A stretch of 64,000 bases of DNA. It comes from Mesostigma viride. Lineage: Eukaryota; Streptophyta; Mesostigmatophyceae; Mesostigmatales; Mesostigmataceae. Below the pieces are notes generated by a model. It made no database searches. It saw nothing but the letters and a program-made list of their open reading frames with translations, and was not told the origin of the DNA. The position numbers and the translations under genes are program-made. Every line of letters begins with the position of its first letter. Position 1 is the stretch's first letter. Below are positions 58,850 to 64,000 of the stretch, piece after piece. Location of the stretch: the NCBI GenBank assembly GCA_009746045.1, contig RPFO01001511.1, positions 1 through 64,000 on the forward strand, in the 5' to 3' direction.

Positions 58850-60125
58850 GTGCGTGGCTGTTCTCGCTTTCCTTGCGGAGTGTGGGCTCGGCGTACCTTC
58901 GTGCTCTTCCCATGGCCCCCCCATTCGCCTTTAATAGCTCCCATGCGCAGCCACTACTCGGTGGCGCTCCGGCACCAGCTATTTGCCCCGCAGCCTCTTG
59001 TTCCGGCCGGGCGGCCGGTTGTGGTAGCTGTGGGCAGCTGCTGGATCCCACGGGGACTCACTACCTTGCCTGCATGGGGGGCCAACGCCCCCCAGTCACG
59101 TGCCCCCAACGCACGGTACACAACCAGCCATAGCCTTAGCCTAGTTCTAGTACAGCCATGCTACGCCCTGGCTATGTTCAGATTACTTGCCCACGCTCCT
59201 TGCTATGACATGCTCACATGGGTCTTATTGCACCCACAGTTTGCCGGATCGTTAGCCTGTCCTTTTAGCTAGCCGCGCCCGATTGCAGCTGTGGCATGCC
59301 TTTGGCATGAAGGAGACTGGGGGTCTCTGCCCTTTCTCCTGTAGTGCACACACAGGGATTAAAAGCACTTCGGTGCTCCGTGACTCCCCAACGGGAGCAC
59401 GAGTTTAATTAATTAATTAATTAATGGGGGGCCAACAGAATCAGAATTGGTATTTGTATTTGCACACTGTCCTCCTGACGGTGGTGCTCGCCATGGTTCG
59501 GTCGGTTTTCCCCCACGCGAACATCCGGTCCGAGGATGCGGATGGCGCTGCCTTCTATTCCCCCAACCACCGGCCTGACATCGTGGTGCTGGACTTTGAG
59601 GGGGGTGGCCGGCATCTGCTTATTGACGTTTCGGTGGCGCGGCCCTTGGCTCTTAGCCACGTGGCTGGGGCCTCCCTCACGGCAGGTTACACGGCGGACC
59701 GGGCGGAGCGGGCCAAGCTCCTGGCCTACGGCGACGTCGGGCACCATCGTGTGGTGCCCTTTGTCCTGGAGGAGTTTGGGGCCATGGGGCCCCTGACCTC
59801 CGCCTTCTTCAAGGAGTGTTGCCGGCTCCGGGAGGACCGGCTGGACCTGGAGGGCCAGCGGGCCCCATGGTCGGCGCGGACCTGGACGTCATATTGGCGT
59901 CAGCGCTTGTCGGTGGCGCTGACTCGGGCCATGGCTGACATCATGCTCCGCCGTACGCGGGCTGATTTTGCGGTGCAGCAGGGCTATTAGGTTCCTCCCG
60001 TTAGGCGTTTCCATTGGTCTTATCGTCGTATTGCGCTTTGACATGGCTCTGTATATAGGTTTATAGCTGGGCGTTTGCTTTGGTTTGAGTGATTTCACTC
60101 TGCTGTAAGTAATTATATTTTTATA
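58850..60125 (+). mobile_element. RLE-LINE copy C, 5'-truncated, with nested retroposon
   Basis: Begins GTGCGTGGCTGTTCTC (copy A position about 52484) directly after ATATATATCGCAC. It is interrupted at 59087-59423 by the (TTAA)n retroposon and continues to the family 3' end. The 3' portion (59424-59990) keeps an intact frame with the RLE motif. It is followed by another ATATATATCGCAC at 60126-60138. Confidence 0.92.
59087..59423 (+). mobile_element. (TTAA)n-tailed retroposon nested in RLE-LINE copy C
   Basis: 337 bp, flanked by a perfect 13-bp duplication ATGGGGGGCCAAC at 59074-59086 and 59424-59436. It ends with hairpin GTGCTCCGTGACTCCCCAAC + GGGAGCAC and (TTAA)n. The clean target duplication fixes both element ends and shows it moved by retroposition after copy C. 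Confidence 0.95.
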
Positions 60126-60138
60126 ATATATATCGCAC

Positions 60139-60838
60139 ACTGTATTTGCACACTGTATTTGCACACTGTCCTCCTGACGGACCGTGGTGCTCGCCATGGT
60201 TCGGTCGGTTTTCCCCCACGCGAACATCCGGTCCGAGGATGCGGATGGCGCTGCCTTCTATTCCCCCAACCACCGGCCTGACATCGTGGTGCTGGACTTT
60301 GAGGGGGGTGGCCGGCATCTGCTTATTGACGTTTCCGTGGCGCGGCCCTTGGCTCTTAGCCACGTAGCTGGGGCCTCCCTCACGGCAGGTTACACGGCGG
60401 ACCGGGCGGAGCTAGCGGGCCAAGCTCCTAGCTGGCCTACGGCGACGTCGGGCACCATGCATCGTGTGGTGCCCTTTGTCCTGGAGGAGTTTGGGGCCAT
60501 GGGGCCCCTGACCTCCGCCTTCTTCAAGGAGTGTTGCCGGCTCCGGGAGGACCGGCTGGACCTGGAGGGCCAGCGGGCCCCATGGTCGGCGCGGACCTGG
60601 ACGTCATATTGGCGTCAGCGCTTGTCGGTGGCGCTGACTCGATCCATGGCTGACATCATGCTCCGCCGTACGCGGGCTGATTTTGCGGTGCAGCAGGGCT
60701 ATTAGGTTCCTCCCGTTAGGCGTTTCCATTGGTCTTATCGTAGTATAGAGCTTTGACATGGCTCTGTATATAGGTTTATAGCTGGGCGTTTGCTTTGGTT
60801 TGAGTGATTTCACTCTGCTGTAAGTAATTATATTTTTA
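60139..60838 (+). mobile_element. RLE-LINE copy D, 5'-truncated
   Basis: Starts with a short triplicated ACTGTATTTGCAC at the 5' junction, then matches copy A from about 52733 to the 3' end. It has small insertions (GACC at 60181, CTAG near 60412). Directly preceded by ATATATATCGCAC. Confidence 0.92.
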
Positions 60839-60842
60839 CATT

Positions 60843-61175
60843 ATGCTCCGTCAAGTCCGGTGTTTTTTGCAACGTCACCCACATCTGTTCGGTGCTGGGC
60901 ACCCCTTGGCACAAGCTCTACAAACAGGTCGTGGACCGGCTGGATCGCATAGTATCTCCGCACATCTGAACCCTGTGATGCCAGATCTCCTTTGCGGCCG
61001 TTCCGCGCTTGGCACTGGATTCGTTGTCCACATCGTCGCGTCGCTGCAGCAACACGATGTTTTCTGGCATCCGCGGGCTTTTGGTTCCCGCCGCACATTT
61101 GAAAGTGCTGTCCTCCGGCTTTTTGCCTTTGCACCGTGTGCAGTTCTTGGACGTTTGGAATCATGGCATGCATGG
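60843..61175. repeat. Dispersed repeat R1, copy 2
   Basis: Matches 49050-49265 and extends about 120 bp further. It lies directly after RLE-LINE copy D. Confidence 0.8.
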
Positions 61176-61252
61176 CTAACGTGATGACTGACTAGCTAGA
61201 CCTTTTCAGTGGTTTTCCATTTGCGGGTATTTCCTCGTAAATGGTGGGAGAG

Positions 61253-61540
61253 CGATTGCAGCAATGGTGCTCACCACTAGACACTCCCGGCTAGTTAGGC
61301 TCGAAACACACGCCCTGATCAAGCATGCTGTTTCCGGCCCCACCGTCTAGGTCATCTAGTCGCTCTACACGTAAGCCAGCCATAATTTCAATGCACAAGG
61401 ATACACATTTCCATCACCATTCATCTTCATCATCCTGAACGACTCGAACACGCGGACAAGATAACGGCAGGCTCGAGCTACCATGGTCCGGATTGTCCCG
61501 ATTTCTGGCCTGCGCTGGTTGTCTCCTTGATATTTTTATA
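61253..61540 (-). mobile_element. SINE-like retroposon, copy 2
   Basis: Diverged copy of 5092-5377 (shared GGTGCTCACC, AGTTAGGCTCGAA, ACCGTCTAGGTCATCTAGTC, GATTTCTGGCCTGC). No clear target duplication remains. Confidence 0.8.
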
Positions 61541-61925
61541 TCTGACATACATCGCACCACCACGGCCGGCACCCTGGAGTGATGCCCCTAGACCGTCAGG
61601 GCCTGGTTTCTCCTGCACCTTTGCCTTGGGGAGCAAGGTTGACAAGTAGTAATGTGCCAGGCCCATGTCAACGATCGCACCACCACGGCCGGCTGACATT
61701 TTGCAACGGGCTTCCTGGCGGCTGATGGCTTCTTTGTCAGTATAGACAGGCGCGGTGTGGCCATTGGCTGGGGTACATCATCAGCAACAGGTGCTGGGTT
61801 TTCCAGCTTGACGGCCACCACGGGAGTTGGTTGCCGAACCGCGGCCTCAGTGCGCGCCGGAGGCACCGCCTGGGTGGGGCTGACCGCACTGGCAGGGGGT
61901 GGCTGAACTGATTGCGGCACGGGAG

Positions 61926-62523
61926 TGTTGCGGCCCGACCCTTAAAATGGGCGCAACAATGGAATAAATTAGGCAGTTTGGCCTGTTGTTCTAATTTGTA
62001 TGGAACTTGATAGTCATGTGATTTGGACTAGTTATTTTGGTCCTAGGTTGTTATGTGCGACCTTCTAGGGGCCGGTGCAGTCGCGCCGCGCCCGTTGAGA
62101 TCTTGCCTGTACTTACATGCGTGGATCCTGTAGTTGAGGGTCGATGTCGGCCCGAGGATCTTGTGTGGAATGCATGTTTTGGAATTCTCTATAGAGGGTC
62201 GGCGCTGTATCGGCGCCGACACAGGCCTAGGTTAAACTGGTCCGAGGACGAGATTCTCGTCCTCGATCTTGGTTTGATGAATGTTAAGTGCGATGACGCC
62301 TTCATGTTAAACCTGGGGCAACTATCCATTTGTAATTGGTGTTGCTAGCCTTTATAAGTGTGTAACAGTTAGCTTGGCATCAAGCCGCGGTGCCAGACTT
62401 CTCACGACTCACGTCGTGAAGCGCAATCTACATTAGGCCACCTAATTGAATCTTCCTAATTCCGGCATGGTTGATCTTTCGCTACGTAGCTCAGGTTAGG
62501 AGTGTAATTCCTGGGACGTAACA
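61926..62523. mobile_element. Solo LTR with 5-bp target duplication
   Basis: 598 bp with TGTTGCGGCCCGACC at one end and CGTAACA at the other, so the ends are an imperfect inverted repeat (TGTTRCG..CGYAACA). It is flanked by GGGAG at 61921-61925 and 62524-62528. The flanking proline-repeat coding sequence is continuous across the insertion. No primer-binding site or gag-pol remains, hence a solo LTR. Orientation is not certain because both ends have TG..CA form. Confidence 0.85.
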
Positions 62524-63928
62524 GGGAGGCACCGCCCAGTGGGTCAGTGGGGCTGACGGAAGGGGGTGGCTGAACTGATTGCGGCACCGGAGTCACCGCC
62601 TGGGTGGGGCTGACGAGAGGGGACCGTGGCTGAACTGATTGCAGCACTGGAGGCACCGCCTGCATGGGTGGGGCTGACGGGAGGGGGTGGCTGCATGAAC
62701 TGCATGCCACGGCAGACTTCTTTTGGGTGACCGCTTGCGGCATGACGTTCTTCTTTGTGCATGACAGGCGGGGGTGGCATGACGGTCTTATTTGTGACAG
62801 GCGGGGGCGGCTGAACTGCCGCCTTTGTTGGCACAGACAGGTGGTGCGGCCTTCACACCCGGCCCATGTCTCCTGCTCCTTGCCCTCGAGATACGCCAGT
62901 CGAGCTCTGAGTTGCGCGAATTTTCGTCTTGTTCCGGGCTGGCGGCCTTGGTAGGCTTCTGGGGCTGGGCCTACAAGCACATGGGACGCAAGCGTTGAAT
63001 AAGGACAATAACACGTGACAGCTTAGTCAGTATTATTAGAGCAGCATGCAGAGTTACAAACTAAACCGGTTCAAGAGGAGAAAAAACAGATGTCTTAATA
63101 GAGTTAGACAACCATTTCCAAACACAGGACGTGCCAAACCTCATGGACACGGGCCCGCCACGCAGGTGCAACCATACACGTCCCCCGCCTCGTGGGGGCC
63201 GGGCGGGGAAACCGCAAAGGCTCCGCTTCGCCCGCGGTAAGGCTGCCCGGCGGGGCTCCGCTTTGCCTTTAAGTGGTTTCCCCGGCCGCCTCCCGCGAGG
63301 GGAAAACATTTCTGGAAGCCTGCCTAACCGTAGAGGATTTTCCACGCGAATTCCTCACAACCAAGCTGCACCATGGAAGCACCCCAACGATGTTGAAGCA
63401 GCTAGTAGTCAATTACCTGCGGCATGTTCAGGGGGCGGCTGGTCACGTCACCGAGGGGCGCCCTCTCAGGTTCACTGTTGTCCGCGCCCACACCGTCCTC
63501 GGCGACTTCTTCACCGCGCAGGCGCTTCTTGCTGCCTGTGTTCGTCAGCCACCTGCTGAGCTGCTTCTTAACGAACGTGTCTACCCCAATCTGCCGTGCC
63601 TTTGGGCCCTTTCCAGATTCGTACTTTTTCTGTTCGGCCTCAAGTTCGATGTTCGAGGGCTTCTGCAAAAGGGCCTTTCGCCCGCTGCACAATTGAATCT
63701 ACCATGTTTGTACATATCCTGCTCTTCAAATGAGCACGTAGCCCGGAACGAGGTGTGCCCGGGCAAGGTCCGATAGCACGGCTCGCAAGACTGGCAAATA
63801 TTGGGAGGTGAGCACTGGCATTTTGCTTCGGCCTGCTTTCCTGGTACGTCCCGCTCGTCATTAAATCTTTTCCACTCTGCAGAGGTGCAGGTGTGCGGGG
63901 TGCGCAGCTGCTGTGGCTTTTTGGGCAT

Positions 63929-64000
63929 TTGCGTTGGACACCACGCCCATATACCTAAGTCCCGAGCGGCCCGATCGAGCGGAATCCCCTACCGCAATAC
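63929..64000. other. Window edge, nothing recognised
   Basis: 72 bases; the 5' end of the split minus-strand gene may continue beyond the window. Confidence 0.4.

Larger units (their letters stand above)
57105..63928 (-). pseudogene. Unrecognised proline-rich gene, split by retroelements
   Basis: Minus-strand coding-like pieces lie in order. 63928-63402: Cys-rich KCQCSPPNICQSCEPCYR, then basic IELEAEQKKYESGKGPKARQ after a frame change. 62980-62529: coiled coil RRKFAQLRARLAYLEGKEQE, then PQSVQPPPxSVSPTQAV repeats. The same repeats resume at 61920-61700, running to ILTKKPSAARKPVAKC. 61699-61550: AIVDMGLAHYYLSTLLPKAK and GAGRGGAMYV. 57959-57105: RDKARPASYVWIEPGTIIGV and a Lys/Ala/Glu tail. A solo LTR (61926-62523) cuts the proline repeats. 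Retroelements (57971-61545) separate GGAMYV from RDKARPASYV. I recognise no family; one gene rather than two is inference from collinearity. Confidence 0.5.

Noticed and set aside
62037-62348. 103-residue plus-strand frame inside the solo LTR
   Set aside because: Lies wholly within the LTR and has no recognised domain; open by chance.
63046-63776. Plus-strand frames at the right edge
   Set aside because: The minus strand in the same interval has Lys/Glu-rich, more protein-like composition and fits the collinear split gene; the plus frames have no recognised motif. Not fully excluded.

Overview
This is eukaryotic nuclear DNA, probably from a free-living alga or other protist. Protein genes are broken by many spliceosomal introns with GT..AG boundaries, coding exons are GC-rich, and the rest is non-LTR retrotransposons, MITEs, a solo LTR, microsatellites and minisatellites. 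Nothing bacterial or organellar is visible. A green-lineage host is a guess only; no gene here settles it.

Layout. 1-3.7 kb is a hexamer satellite, (GAGGGC)n drifting to (GAGGGT)n and (GACGGT)n. 3.8-5.4 kb holds a truncated LINE and a SINE-like insertion with target duplication. 5.5-16.65 kb (minus) is one gene for a very large adenylate-forming enzyme: AMP-binding domain, phosphopantetheine carrier domain, then ankyrin repeats. A 3 kb intron in it is filled with microsatellites. 14.9-20.6 kb holds MITEs, a palindromic repeat block and a decayed LINE. 21.6-22.5 kb (minus) is the 3' part of an unrecognised gene. 24.1-26.3 kb (minus) is a four-exon FTR1-family (iron permease-like) membrane protein. 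27.5-46.0 kb (plus) is a 15-exon gene that I could join in phase from start to stop, giving a 518-residue RabGAP of the TBC1D20/Gyp8 type with catalytic Arg and Gln fingers and a C-terminal membrane anchor. 47.6-61.5 kb is a retroelement graveyard: an APE-type-looking LINE family, a restriction-like-endonuclease (RLE) LINE with stacked truncated copies, and a (TTAA)n-tailed retroposon. 57-64 kb (minus) is an unrecognised proline-rich gene split by that stack and by a 598 bp solo LTR.

Most notable. (1) Introns and the 3' flank carry decayed partial copies ('echoes') of the adjacent exon edges, often with the splice site, in three separate genes. (2) Intron 7 of the TBC gene looks like a U12-type AT-AC intron; it is the only boundary choice I found that keeps frame and family alignment. 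(3) Truncated RLE-LINE copies are stacked head to tail, each starting directly after the same 13-bp site. (4) Most TBC introns carry a private minisatellite.

Functional linkage between the genes is not evident; as in most eukaryotic windows they look like independent transcription units. FTR1 and TBC1D20 are divergently arranged around a 1.1 kb spacer.
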